Assembly (NCBI RefSeq): GCF_039822205.1
Contig: NZ_JBAGBW010000014.1
Span: 1 to 57,962 of the forward strand
Length of the DNA stretch: 57,962 bases
Origin: Thermodesulfobium sp. 4217-1
GTDB lineage: Bacteria; Thermodesulfobiota; Thermodesulfobiia; Thermodesulfobiales; Thermodesulfobiaceae
Direction: 5' to 3'
The notes under the pieces are model-generated. The model did not search any database, was not told where the DNA came from, and saw only the letters and a list, made by a program, of their open reading frames with translations. This document shows positions 23,758-32,552 of this stretch, piece after piece (the stretch's first letter is position 1; each line of letters opens with the position of its first letter). The position numbers were made by a program, and so were the translations under genes.

Positions 23758-26754
23758 ATGGGGAAATTTAATCGAAGAGATTTTCTAAAGCTTTCCTTTG
23801 CTAGTGCTGCGATGATGGTATTCGATGGCAATGTAGCTGTGCCGAAGGTTGCCTATGCAAGCACACCCTTTAAACTGAAGGATACCAAGGTTACAAATTC
23901 TGTATGTATTTATTGCGGAGTTGGCTGTGGTCTTTTAGTCTATTCAAAGGGCAGCAAGGTGGTAAATGTCGAAGGAGATCCTGACAATCCAAATAGTGAA
24001 GGCGGGCTTTGTGCAAAGGGCTCTACCTGTTTTAGCGTTTACGATAGCCCATTGAGGTTGAAAAAACCAATGTATAGGGCTCCTGGTTCTGACAAGTGGG
24101 AAGAGAAAAGCTGGGATTGGACTATTTCTGAGCTTGTCAAAAGAATCAAAAAAACTCGAGATAGTTCGTTTGTAAAGACGTCAAACGGAGTAGCAGTAAA
24201 TAGAACTGAGGGACTTGCGATGCTTGGCGGTGCGGCACATGGTACCGATGAGTGTTATCTGTTTGCAAAAGTTGCCAGGGCGCTTGGCATAGTTTATCTG
24301 GAGCATCAGGCAAGAATATGTCACTCTTCTACTGTTACTGCCTTGGGGCCAAGCTTTGGCAGAGGGGCAATGACAAATTCTCTGATAGATGTGAAAAATT
24401 CTGATGTAATAATGATATGCGGCGGAAATCCTGCAGAGAACCATCCAGGCAGCGCGCGCTATATCAATATGTGCAAAGAACGCGGCGGCAAGGTTATTTC
24501 TGTGGATCCGCGATTCACGAGAACATCTGCGATCTCAAACATCTATGCTCAGATAAGGCCTGGTACTGATATTGCATTTTTCGGTGGTTTGATAAACTAT
24601 ATTCTTCAAAACAATAAATATCAGGATATTTATGTAAAACACTATACCAATGCGTCTTATCTCTTGAAACCTGAATTTGATTTTCAGGATGGATATTTTT
24701 CAGGATGGGATATAACTGGTAAATCATATAATTATGCAAGCTGGGCATATCAAACTGGTCCTGATAAGAAGCCATTGAGAGACATGACCCTTCAAGATCC
24801 AAGCTGTGTGTTTCAGAAAATGAAGCTTCATTATTCAAGATATACCCCTGATGTTGTTGAAAAAATCACAGGGATTAATAAGGAAACCTTCCAAGAGATA
24901 GCACAATTGTATAGCTCAACTGGTGCGCCAGATAAGTCTGGCACATTGATGTATGCGATGGGCCTAACCCAGCACACTATTGGCACGCAAAACATCAGAG
25001 CTTTTTGTGTTATTCAGCTTTTGCTGGGCAACTTAGGTATGGCTGGTGGTGGAGTAAATGCAATGAGAGGGGAGACCAATGTTCAGGGTTCTACTGATAT
25101 GGCTCTTCTTTATAACTCTTGGCCTGGCTATCTTGCTGCCCCGAACGAAAAGCTTCATCCAAATTTCAAGGAATATCTGAAAAAGATTACGTTGCCTGAT
25201 TGCTATTGGTCTAATGCGCCAAAGTTTGCAGTTAGCATGCTTAAGGCATGGTTTGGAGACGCAGCTACGAAAGAAAATGATTTTGGCTATGATTGGCTTC
25301 CAAAGTGGTCCAAGCCAGCTTCATGGATGTATATCTGGGATAATTTGTACAAAAATGAAGGAATTAAGGGAATGATGATCTGGGGTCAGAACCCATTGGT
25401 ATCAAGTCCCTTGGGTGACAAAACTGGCAAGGCATTAGAAAACCTTGATTGGCTTATGTCTGCTGATATCTTTGAAACCGAAACGGCTAACTTCTGGAGA
25501 AGACCAGGCGCTGATCCAAAAAGCATAAAAACTGAAGTTTTTATGCTCCCTATATCTTCATTTGTAGAGAAAAATGGTTCGGCTACCAACACTTCCAGAT
25601 GGCTTCAGATGAGATACAAGGCAATAGAGCCGCTTTATGAGTCTAAAGAAGACATGGTTGTATTGGATGGTCTTGTGCGTGGTTTAAAGAAGCAATTTAA
25701 AGACGATCCTTCTACCCCTTCTCCTGAAGCTATGCTTAACTTAACTTGGGGTTATGGCGGAGATAAATATGATATTAATTCTGTGTTAAAAGAAATTAAC
25801 GGTTTTGAGGTTGCAACGAGAAAACAATTAGTTAGTTTTGCAGCCCTTAAGGATGATGGCTCTACGGCATGCGGCTGTTGGATATATTCAGGAGTATACC
25901 CGCCGGCAGGAAATTTGGCTGCAAGGAGAAAGCCTGAAAAAGAAGGAATAGGCCTTAATTCTGAATGGTCATGGTCATGGCCCGTAAACAGAAGAATTCT
26001 ATATAACAGAGCCAGTTGCGATTTGGAGGGCAATCCCTGGAATCCAAAGTTGTCTGTCATTAGTTGGGATAGCGCTCAAAAGAAGTGGACTGGCCGAGAT
26101 ATACCTGATTTTCTGCCAACAAAGGCGCCAAGCGCACCTGGTGGGGATGCTCCTTTCATAATGATACCAGAGGGCGGAGGAAGGCTTTTCGTCCCTGCTG
26201 GTATAGTGAAAGACGGTCCATTCCCTGAGCATTATGAGCCAATAGAAGCTCCTGTGAAAAATCTTATAAGCTCTGTCCAAAATAATCCTGTGGCTATAGT
26301 TTTCAAATCAAACATTGATAAATATGCCCCCTTAAACGATCCAAAATACCCATATATATGCACTACATATAGATTGACAGAACACTATCAAAGTGGAACT
26401 ATAACCAGAAAGATTCCGATCTTAGTCGAAGAGATGCCGCAGGTCTTTGCAGAAATAGACCCTGAACTTGCAAAAAATCTTGGGATTAAAAATGGTGACA
26501 AAGTAGAGCTCGAATCTATCAGAGGCAAGGTAAAGGCACAAGCTTGTGTTACATCCAGGCTGCAGCCTATTATGATTGATGGCAAAAAGTTTCATATAGT
26601 TGGGATACCTTGGCATTGGGGCTTTGTAGGAATAGATCCTGATAGCGGCAAAAAAGAATCTTTTTCTGCTAACCTGATGACTGAAAATGTAGGGGATCCG
26701 ACTTCTGAGATTCAAGAGTCCAAAGCGTTGATGATTAACTTGAGGAGGGCCTAA
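23758..26754 (+). CDS. Formate dehydrogenase catalytic subunit, cysteine form
   Basis: 998 residues, a full-length paralogue of the protein at 17522. Tat signal NRRDFLKL near the N-terminus; [4Fe-4S] cysteines in SVCIYCGVGCG and GGLCAKG; molybdopterin domain; C-terminal domain with VELESIRGKVKA. The catalytic selenocysteine is replaced by Cys188 (TGT at 24319-24321, context RICHSSTVTALG). Cys enzymes of this family are usually slower but do not need selenium. Same gene order and one-base spacing to the next gene as in copy 1, so the whole operon was duplicated. The inverted repeat at 23704 lies just before it. Confidence 0.95.
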   Translation: MGKFNRRDFLKLSFASAAMMVFDGNVAVPKVAYASTPFKLKDTKVTNSVCIYCGVGCGLLVYSKGSKVVNVEGDPDNPNSEGGLCAKGSTCFSVYDSPLRLKKPMYRAPGSDKWEEKSWDWTISELVKRIKKTRDSSFVKTSNGVAVNRTEGLAMLGGAAHGTDECYLFAKVARALGIVYLEHQARICHSSTVTALGPSFGRGAMTNSLIDVKNSDVIMICGGNPAENHPGSARYINMCKERGGKVISVDPRFTRTSAISNIYAQIRPGTDIAFFGGLINYILQNNKYQDIYVKHYTNASYLLKPEFDFQDGYFSGWDITGKSYNYASWAYQTGPDKKPLRDMTLQDPSCVFQKMKLHYSRYTPDVVEKITGINKETFQEIAQLYSSTGAPDKSGTLMYAMGLTQHTIGTQNIRAFCVIQLLLGNLGMAGGGVNAMRGETNVQGSTDMALLYNSWPGYLAAPNEKLHPNFKEYLKKITLPDCYWSNAPKFAVSMLKAWFGDAATKENDFGYDWLPKWSKPASWMYIWDNLYKNEGIKGMMIWGQNPLVSSPLGDKTGKALENLDWLMSADIFETETANFWRRPGADPKSIKTEVFMLPISSFVEKNGSATNTSRWLQMRYKAIEPLYESKEDMVVLDGLVRGLKKQFKDDPSTPSPEAMLNLTWGYGGDKYDINSVLKEINGFEVATRKQLVSFAALKDDGSTACGCWIYSGVYPPAGNLAARRKPEKEGIGLNSEWSWSWPVNRRILYNRASCDLEGNPWNPKLSVISWDSAQKKWTGRDIPDFLPTKAPSAPGGDAPFIMIPEGGGRLFVPAGIVKDGPFPEHYEPIEAPVKNLISSVQNNPVAIVFKSNIDKYAPLNDPKYPYICTTYRLTEHYQSGTITRKIPILVEEMPQVFAEIDPELAKNLGIKNGDKVELESIRGKVKAQACVTSRLQPIMIDGKKFHIVGIPWHWGFVGIDPDSGKKESFSANLMTENVGDPTSEIQESKALMINLRRA

Positions 26755-26755
26755 G

Positions 26756-27535
26756 ATGGATAGAGTGGCCTATATGTTCGATTCTTCTAAATGCATGGGT
26801 TGTAGAGGGTGCCAATCTGTTTGTAAGCAGTGGAACGATCAAAAAACTGACCCTACTACTTTTAATGGATTTTACACAAATCCTCCAACTTTGAATCCGC
26901 ATACGCGTATGATTATAAATTTCTACGATGATTTTACTGAGAAACAGAACTTTAATTTTCTTAAATATCAGTGTTTTCACTGTGGAGATCCTGCTTGCGT
27001 AAAGGCGTGTCCAAGCGGTGCCCTGTTCCAAGCAGAAAATGGCATAGTAGCATTCGATGTAAACAAGTGTATAGCATGTGGATATTGTCATAGCGCGTGT
27101 CCATTTGGGATTCCGCAAATCGGTCAAGTGATAAATAAATGTGATATGTGTTATTCAAGGGTTATGGAGGGCAGCAAATCTGATGAAACTGCCACACCTG
27201 CCTGCGTAAAAGCATGTCTGGGAGGGGCGCTGTATTTTGGCAAGAGAGACGATCTAGTGAAGCAAGGAAAAGAAAAGGTTGAAATTTTGAAAAAAGAGGG
27301 CTTTACAGAAGCGAACCTCTATGGTGAAAATATACTTGGGGGCTTGGGAGTACTGTCTATACTAAAATATGAACCTGAAAAATATGGCCTGCCAAAAGAT
27401 CCTGTTTTTCCAGTAAATACTCTTATCTGGAAGAATATAATGCATCCACTTGGGCTGGTGATGTTGGGTGGTGCTGCTGGTCTGGTATTTCTTCACAGAA
27501 TACTGCAGACTGGCAATAAAGGAGGCGATCAGTAA
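26756..27535 (+). CDS. Formate dehydrogenase iron-sulfur subunit (FdnH-like), copy 2
   Basis: 259 residues, same length and cysteine layout as copy 1: CMGCRGCQSVC, CFHCGDPACVKACP, CIACGYCHSACP, CDMC and CVKACLGG. In the last cluster the copy 1 proline after the fourth cysteine is Leu here. C-terminal membrane anchor (LVMLGGAAGLVFLHRIL). DNA around its start is almost identical to copy 1. Transfers electrons from the Cys catalytic subunit to the cytochrome b. Confidence 0.93.
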   Translation: MDRVAYMFDSSKCMGCRGCQSVCKQWNDQKTDPTTFNGFYTNPPTLNPHTRMIINFYDDFTEKQNFNFLKYQCFHCGDPACVKACPSGALFQAENGIVAFDVNKCIACGYCHSACPFGIPQIGQVINKCDMCYSRVMEGSKSDETATPACVKACLGGALYFGKRDDLVKQGKEKVEILKKEGFTEANLYGENILGGLGVLSILKYEPEKYGLPKDPVFPVNTLIWKNIMHPLGLVMLGGAAGLVFLHRILQTGNKGGDQ

Positions 27536-28185
27536 TGGCAAAAAAGATGATTGAAAAACACAAAAAGGCTACTCGTATCTTTCACTGGATTCACCTTATA
27601 ACTTTTATAGTAATGCTTTGGACGGGATTATCTTTGTTTTATCCTGCAATGAACGTTATGGGATTGACTTTTGGGAGCCTAAGAAATGCTGCTTTTTTGC
27701 ATAAATATCTTGGATTTTTCTATTTGTTGCTTCCGCTCTCTTATGCAGCATTTAATTTCAATCTATTTTCTAAATTTATAAAACTTATCAGCACCTTTAC
27801 GCCAGAAGACAAGAAATGGATGAAGGTCTTTGGAGGATATCTTGCTCCACTGATAAAGGCAAAAGAGGTTCCTCCACAGGGCAAGATCAATGCTGGGCAG
27901 AAGCTTTTGGGATGGATAATTATCGTATTTTCTTTGTGCCTTGGCTTAACTGGCTCTATGATGTTCTTCTATGCATCTTTTCCTGGATATTTGATTCAAC
28001 TGGTGATAATTGTTCATGTATTTTGCGGCACATTTTTGGGTTCAGCAATCATTGTCCACTTTTATCTTGGGGCAGTCAATCCTAGTTCAAGAAAAGAGCT
28101 TGGAACAATGCTTGGCAATGGAATGATCGATGAAGAGTACGTAATGAAGCACAATGAGTTGTGGTATGAGGAGTTAAAGAAGTAA
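27535..28185 (+). CDS. Formate dehydrogenase cytochrome b subunit (FdnI-like), copy 2
   Basis: 216 residues, same length as copy 1, four membrane segments. Histidines in FHWIHLITF, HKYLGFFY and VHVFCGTFLGSAIIVHFYL provide the heme ligands. Overlaps the preceding stop by one base. Ends the second operon, just before a strong terminator. Confidence 0.93.
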   Translation: MAKKMIEKHKKATRIFHWIHLITFIVMLWTGLSLFYPAMNVMGLTFGSLRNAAFLHKYLGFFYLLLPLSYAAFNFNLFSKFIKLISTFTPEDKKWMKVFGGYLAPLIKAKEVPPQGKINAGQKLLGWIIIVFSLCLGLTGSMMFFYASFPGYLIQLVIIVHVFCGTFLGSAIIVHFYLGAVNPSSRKELGTMLGNGMIDEEYVMKHNELWYEELKK

Positions 28186-28208
28186 ATATACTTTTGCACT
28201 AAGTTTAC

Positions 28209-28253
28209 AAACTTCTGAGATATGTTTATTTAAAATATCTCAGAAGTTTTTTT
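28209..28253 (+). terminator. Intrinsic terminator of the Cys formate dehydrogenase operon
   Basis: A perfect 15-bp stem (28209-28223 with 28235-28249) with an 11-base loop, ending in a run of seven T (28247-28253). It lies 23 bases after the cytochrome b stop and abuts the convergent ABC-transporter operon. Confidence 0.9.
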
Positions 28254-29472
28254 ATGAATAGATAGCTCTTATAGGATCAACTTCTGCTGCCTTTTTGGCT
28301 GGTATTGTGCCAAATATTACGCCCATTAAGAATGCTACAAATATAAGTGGGATTAGAATATTGAAAGGCACTACAAAAGGCATTTTTGTAAATATGGTTA
28401 TTATAAAGGTTATTAGTAAACCAATTAATATGCCAAAAATTGTTCCTGAGCCAGAAAGAATGGCTGCTTCTATAAAAAATTGTGTTAATATATCTTTTTT
28501 TGTAGCGCCAAAGGACTTTCTGACTCCTATTTCTTTTGTTCTTTCTTTCACAGCTACTAAAAGAACGGCTGCTATCCCTAAACCTCCGATAAAAACGGCT
28601 ATCATTGCGAGCGCTACTGTAAGATTGTCAAGAGTTTGAGTAGATTTTGTTTGGGCGGCTATTATGTCGCTTTGATCTTGAACGGTAAAGTCATTTTCTT
28701 GACTACTAGTAAGATTGTGATTTTGTCTTAAAATTCTGATGGCTTCATCTTTGTATGAGCTCATCAGATACTCTTGAGGCGCAGAAATATAAATATTATT
28801 TATATAAGTGACATTTAGCAGCCTATCAAGTGCGGTATCAAGAGGAATAATTATTTGATTGTCCTCGTCTTGGCCTCCAATATCTATACCTACTGGATCT
28901 TGAATGCCTATGACCCTAAACGGTGTGGTGTTTATAATAATGGTGGCACCAAGAAGCTGCTCGGGGACGGCATTTAGATTCTGTATGACGGTTCTCCCAA
29001 TTATTGCCACTCTTTCGCGAAGCCTATCCTCTCTGGAAGTAAATTCTCTTCCCATGCTGACTGTATAACCTCTTACGCTAAACAGGCTTGGGGTTGCGCC
29101 TATGATAGTGGTTTGAGCGCTGTAATCAGAGAACTTTACCGTAAATGATTTTTGTTGAGTGGCAGCTACTTTCGCATTTGGAAGGTCTTTTCTCAGCATT
29201 GTGTAGTCGAATGGCTTTAGAGTGGTGACATTGCCAACCTGGTGTGCTCTGTTTCCCATTACTTTAAGCTGTCCTGCTGTAACTACGATCATATTGCTGC
29301 CCATACTTTTTATCTGGTCGATTGTTTTTTCTTTGACTCCCGAGCTGATGCTTGCTATTACGACTGTTGCGCTGATGCCTATGAGGAAGCCAAGAATAGC
29401 AAGGATTGATTTTCTCTTTCTCCTGGATATACTTCTCATAGCCTGTGAAAAATTAATAAAGAAGTTGTTCAT
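28252..29472 (-). CDS. MacB-type ABC transporter permease 2
   Basis: 406 residues. N-terminal membrane segment, a large extracytoplasmic MacB-PCD domain (about 50-250), and three C-terminal FtsX-type membrane segments including the VKERTKEIGVRKSFGATKKDI coupling region. This is the MacB permease without a fused ATPase. It overlaps the preceding permease by 4 bases and is the last gene of the operon. With its sister permease and the ATPase upstream it probably forms a heteromeric exporter or mechanotransmission pump of the MacAB-TolC type. Substrate unknown. Confidence 0.88.
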   Translation of the reverse strand: MNNFFINFSQAMRSISRRKRKSILAILGFLIGISATVVIASISSGVKEKTIDQIKSMGSNMIVVTAGQLKVMGNRAHQVGNVTTLKPFDYTMLRKDLPNAKVAATQQKSFTVKFSDYSAQTTIIGATPSLFSVRGYTVSMGREFTSREDRLRERVAIIGRTVIQNLNAVPEQLLGATIIINTTPFRVIGIQDPVGIDIGGQDEDNQIIIPLDTALDRLLNVTYINNIYISAPQEYLMSSYKDEAIRILRQNHNLTSSQENDFTVQDQSDIIAAQTKSTQTLDNLTVALAMIAVFIGGLGIAAVLLVAVKERTKEIGVRKSFGATKKDILTQFFIEAAILSGSGTIFGILIGLLITFIITIFTKMPFVVPFNILIPLIFVAFLMGVIFGTIPAKKAAEVDPIRAIYS

Positions 29473-30677
29473 CTTTGTAGCACTACCGCTGGATCGTATG
29501 AGCTAGCCTTCAGTGCTGGTTGAATCCCAGCAATTAAAGCAATTATAGTAGAGACGCTAAAAGCCACAAGAAATAGTATGGGGCTAATTGAGACATTTAT
29601 TCCAGTAAAATGTCCCATTATTAAGCCAAGAACAGCCCCTAAGGTTGCTCCAAAAATTGAACCGATGATGCTGATTACAAATATTTCGAGAAATACCTGT
29701 ATTACAATAAGAGACTTTGTGGCTCCGAAAGCCCTTCTAAGAGCTATTTCTTTTTCTCTTTCAGATATTGATGCCTGCATTATATTAGAAACTACAACAG
29801 AACCAATTATTATAGAGACTATAGTTGAAACAACGAGAAATATATTTAAAGTAGAGTTAATCCTGTTCAAGAATTCCATTACCTGATCGGGTGTTATGAT
29901 AGTAAAGTCATCTGGTAGTCCCTGGGCAGTGAGTTTGTGGTTATATCTTAAGATTGTACTAATTTCTCCTGCAACGTTAGTTATATTTGTACCCGGTGCA
30001 AATTTTATTCTCATCATAGTAATGTATGTCTGGTTCAACATTCTTTTTAACATTGTGTTGAGAGGTATGACGATCCTATTGTCTCTGTCCATTCCGTTTG
30101 GAGTAGTACCAAGTGTGCTTAGCACTCCAATAACTGTAAATGGTGTAGTGCCAATTCTGATCAGCTTGCCAAGAGGGTTTTGACCTTGAAATAGCTGCTT
30201 TGCAACCGTACTACCGATTATGGCTACCCTTGACATAGAGGTATTTTCTCTTTCGGTAAAAAATCTTCCTTCAGATACGTCCCAATTCCAAGCTGATGTA
30301 AATGAAGATGTAGCGCCTGAAACGGTTGTATCTATGTTTTGTGCTTCATACTTTGCGTTCATATTACTGTTTGCTTCAGAGTCTATTGCTGCAATGCCGC
30401 TTATCTGATCGCTAATTGAGCGAACATCATCTAACGTCATGGTAGTAGATCTTTGGAAAGGCTGACCTGGCTGTCTTCTGCCGCCTGCAAAGACTATAAC
30501 AGATGTAGGACCAAATTGTTGGAGGGTTTCATTTACAAGCTGTCTTGCTCCAAGGCTTATCGAGGTTACCAGTGTAATCACAAGAATACAAAGAGATATT
30601 CCTGCTATCATAATAAAAACCTTCAAGCCTTGTTTTAAGTTTATTTTTATTGCTGAAGAAAGAATCTTGATGATCAT
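29469..30677 (-). CDS. MacB-type ABC transporter permease 1
   Basis: 402 residues with the same plan as the next gene: one N-terminal membrane segment, a periplasmic MacB-PCD domain, and a C-terminal FtsX region with SEREKEIALRRAFGATKSLI. The two permeases are diverged, so the transporter is likely a heterodimer. ATG start, overlapping the ATPase gene by 4 bases. Confidence 0.88.
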   Translation of the reverse strand: MIIKILSSAIKINLKQGLKVFIMIAGISLCILVITLVTSISLGARQLVNETLQQFGPTSVIVFAGGRRQPGQPFQRSTTMTLDDVRSISDQISGIAAIDSEANSNMNAKYEAQNIDTTVSGATSSFTSAWNWDVSEGRFFTERENTSMSRVAIIGSTVAKQLFQGQNPLGKLIRIGTTPFTVIGVLSTLGTTPNGMDRDNRIVIPLNTMLKRMLNQTYITMMRIKFAPGTNITNVAGEISTILRYNHKLTAQGLPDDFTIITPDQVMEFLNRINSTLNIFLVVSTIVSIIIGSVVVSNIMQASISEREKEIALRRAFGATKSLIVIQVFLEIFVISIIGSIFGATLGAVLGLIMGHFTGINVSISPILFLVAFSVSTIIALIAGIQPALKASSYDPAVVLQR

Positions 30678-31414
30678 GTATTGATCACATACATTTTTTG
30701 TAATTCCTCTTGAGCTGATTTTGGATTTTTTACTACGTCTTCTTTTAAGACTTTTCCAAAACTGAGAGTAATGACTCTATTTGTAAAGAGGGCTATTTCG
30801 GGAGAGTGAGTGACCATCAGTATTGTAATGCCATCTTCGTTTAGCTTTTGAAAAACTGACAAGATCTCCATACCTGATTGCGGGTCAAGGTTTCCGGTTG
30901 GCTCGTCTGCTAAGATTAATTTTGGGTTGTTTATTAGAGATCTTGCAATGGCTACCCTTTGTTGCTGGCCGCCTGATAGCTCAGATGGATAAAAATTAAG
31001 CCTTTCTCCCAATCCAACGGTTTCAAGATATTTTTTAGCCCTGTCCTTGATATCTGATGGAGGATTTTGTGCATAGACAGAAGGGAGTAAGACATTTTCA
31101 ATTGCTGTAAGATCGGGCAAAAGATGAAATTGTTGGAATATAAAACCGATATATTGGTTTCTCAGATGGGCAAGCTCATTGTCAGATAGCTTTGATGCCT
31201 CTTTGTTATCGAGAAAATATCTGCCACCCGTAGGCCTATCCAAGAGTCCGATTATATTCATCAAGGTGGTTTTGCCGCTGCCTGAAGGAGCCATAATTGC
31301 GGCAAATTCTCCTTTTTCTATTATAAAGCTTATGCCCTTTAAAACGATTGTTTCAAGAGTGCCTGATTTGTAAACCTTTTGGATGTCATCTAATTCTATG
31401 ATTTTTTCGCTCAT
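30674..31414 (-). CDS. MacB/LolD-type ABC transporter ATPase
   Basis: 246 residues. Walker [10 protein letters not shown] (about 40-48), the Q-loop, signature LSGGQQQR (about 145), Walker [13 protein letters not shown] (about 165) and the H-loop VTHS. This is the LolD/MacB subclass that powers FtsX-type permeases. Overlaps both neighbours by 4 bases, so the operon is tightly coupled. Confidence 0.93.
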   Translation of the reverse strand: MSEKIIELDDIQKVYKSGTLETIVLKGISFIIEKGEFAAIMAPSGSGKTTLMNIIGLLDRPTGGRYFLDNKEASKLSDNELAHLRNQYIGFIFQQFHLLPDLTAIENVLLPSVYAQNPPSDIKDRAKKYLETVGLGERLNFYPSELSGGQQQRVAIARSLINNPKLILADEPTGNLDPQSGMEILSVFQKLNEDGITILMVTHSPEIALFTNRVITLSFGKVLKEDVVKNPKSAQEELQKMYVINT

Positions 31415-32517
31415 TTTGAATTCTTCAATATACTTTCTGGAATATCTCCTACTATTACTTTGTCGCCTTCTTTTAACCCGCTAGTTATCTCAGTATAGTC
31501 TAAATCGGATAAGCCAGTCTTGACTGCTCTTTTTTCGAATGATCCAGGACTGGTTTGTACAAATACAACTGTCTGATTACCAAAAGTCTTCAGGGCAAGG
31601 TTTGGAACTGCAATCACACCTGTTTTTTCTTGAGCCTTGATATTTACATTTGCTGTCATTCCAGGCATCAAAAGATGTTGTGGATTAGAATCAATGGTTA
31701 TGACCGTTGTGTAATATACTACGTTACTTACAACTGTGGAAGTTGGATATATCGCTGCAACTGTTCCTGTGAAAGTTTTGTCTGGATAAGCAAGAACAGT
31801 AAATGATGCTGGCATTCCTACCTTTACTTTGCCTATGTCTGTCTCATCGACAGAGGCATCTACCTCAAGCTTGTCAAGGTCATCAATCGTTACGAAATTG
31901 GGGGCGTTCATTCCAGATACTACTGTTTCACCCTGGTGGGTAGTAACAGCTGATACCATTCCGCCTATTGGAGCGGTAATAGTACAATATTCAAGGTTTA
32001 CCTGCGCGGTGTTTAGGGCTGCAGATGCTGCATCGACAGTACCCTTTTGAGCAAGATAGTCTGCTTTTGAGCTATCGTATTTATCTTTAGAAATGAGTCC
32101 TTCTTCGAAGAGCTTGGCATATCTTTCGTATGTAACCTTTGCATAGTTATAATTGCTCAATGCTGCCTGGTAATTTGCCTGAGCTTGATTTAGTACTGCA
32201 ATTTGAGGCCTTGGGTCTATTTCAGCTAAGACTTCTCCTGACTTAACTATAGTACCCACTTGTACATTTAATTTTGTGACCTGACCTGTTACTCTTGCGC
32301 CCACGTTAATTTGCGCCCCGACTTGGGGATTAATTGTTCCAGTAGAGTTTACCAATTCTGTAATAGTTCTCTTTGTTACGTCTGCTGTTTTAATCGCCTG
32401 CTGTGACTTTTTTAGATTGTTCATATAGGCGTTATATCCATAAAATGAACCTGCAATAATTATTATTAAGACGATAATTAAGGCTATTACCTTTTTTTGT
32501 TTAAAGATCTTTAACAT
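31411..32517 (-). CDS. MacA-like periplasmic adaptor
   Basis: 368 residues. N-terminal membrane anchor (about 10-28), barrel-sandwich hybrid halves (GARVTGQVTKLNVQVGTIVKSGEVLAEID and the later CTITAPIGGMVS), an alpha-helical hairpin between them (about 115-165), and beta-barrel and membrane-proximal domains. It would bridge the permeases and TolC across the periplasm. ATG start with GGAGGAG upstream. Confidence 0.9.
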   Translation of the reverse strand: MLKIFKQKKVIALIIVLIIIIAGSFYGYNAYMNNLKKSQQAIKTADVTKRTITELVNSTGTINPQVGAQINVGARVTGQVTKLNVQVGTIVKSGEVLAEIDPRPQIAVLNQAQANYQAALSNYNYAKVTYERYAKLFEEGLISKDKYDSSKADYLAQKGTVDAASAALNTAQVNLEYCTITAPIGGMVSAVTTHQGETVVSGMNAPNFVTIDDLDKLEVDASVDETDIGKVKVGMPASFTVLAYPDKTFTGTVAAIYPTSTVVSNVVYYTTVITIDSNPQHLLMPGMTANVNIKAQEKTGVIAVPNLALKTFGNQTVVFVQTSPGSFEKRAVKTGLSDLDYTEITSGLKEGDKVIVGDIPESILKNSK

Positions 32518-32552
32518 TTCTCCTCCTTATAAATATTAACTTTATGGTCCAT

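Noticed and set aside
24181-26715. Several minus-strand ORFs opposite the formate dehydrogenase genes
   Set aside because: They are shadows of a strongly coding plus strand, have no ribosome sites, and their products are Cys/Tyr-rich without recognisable motifs.
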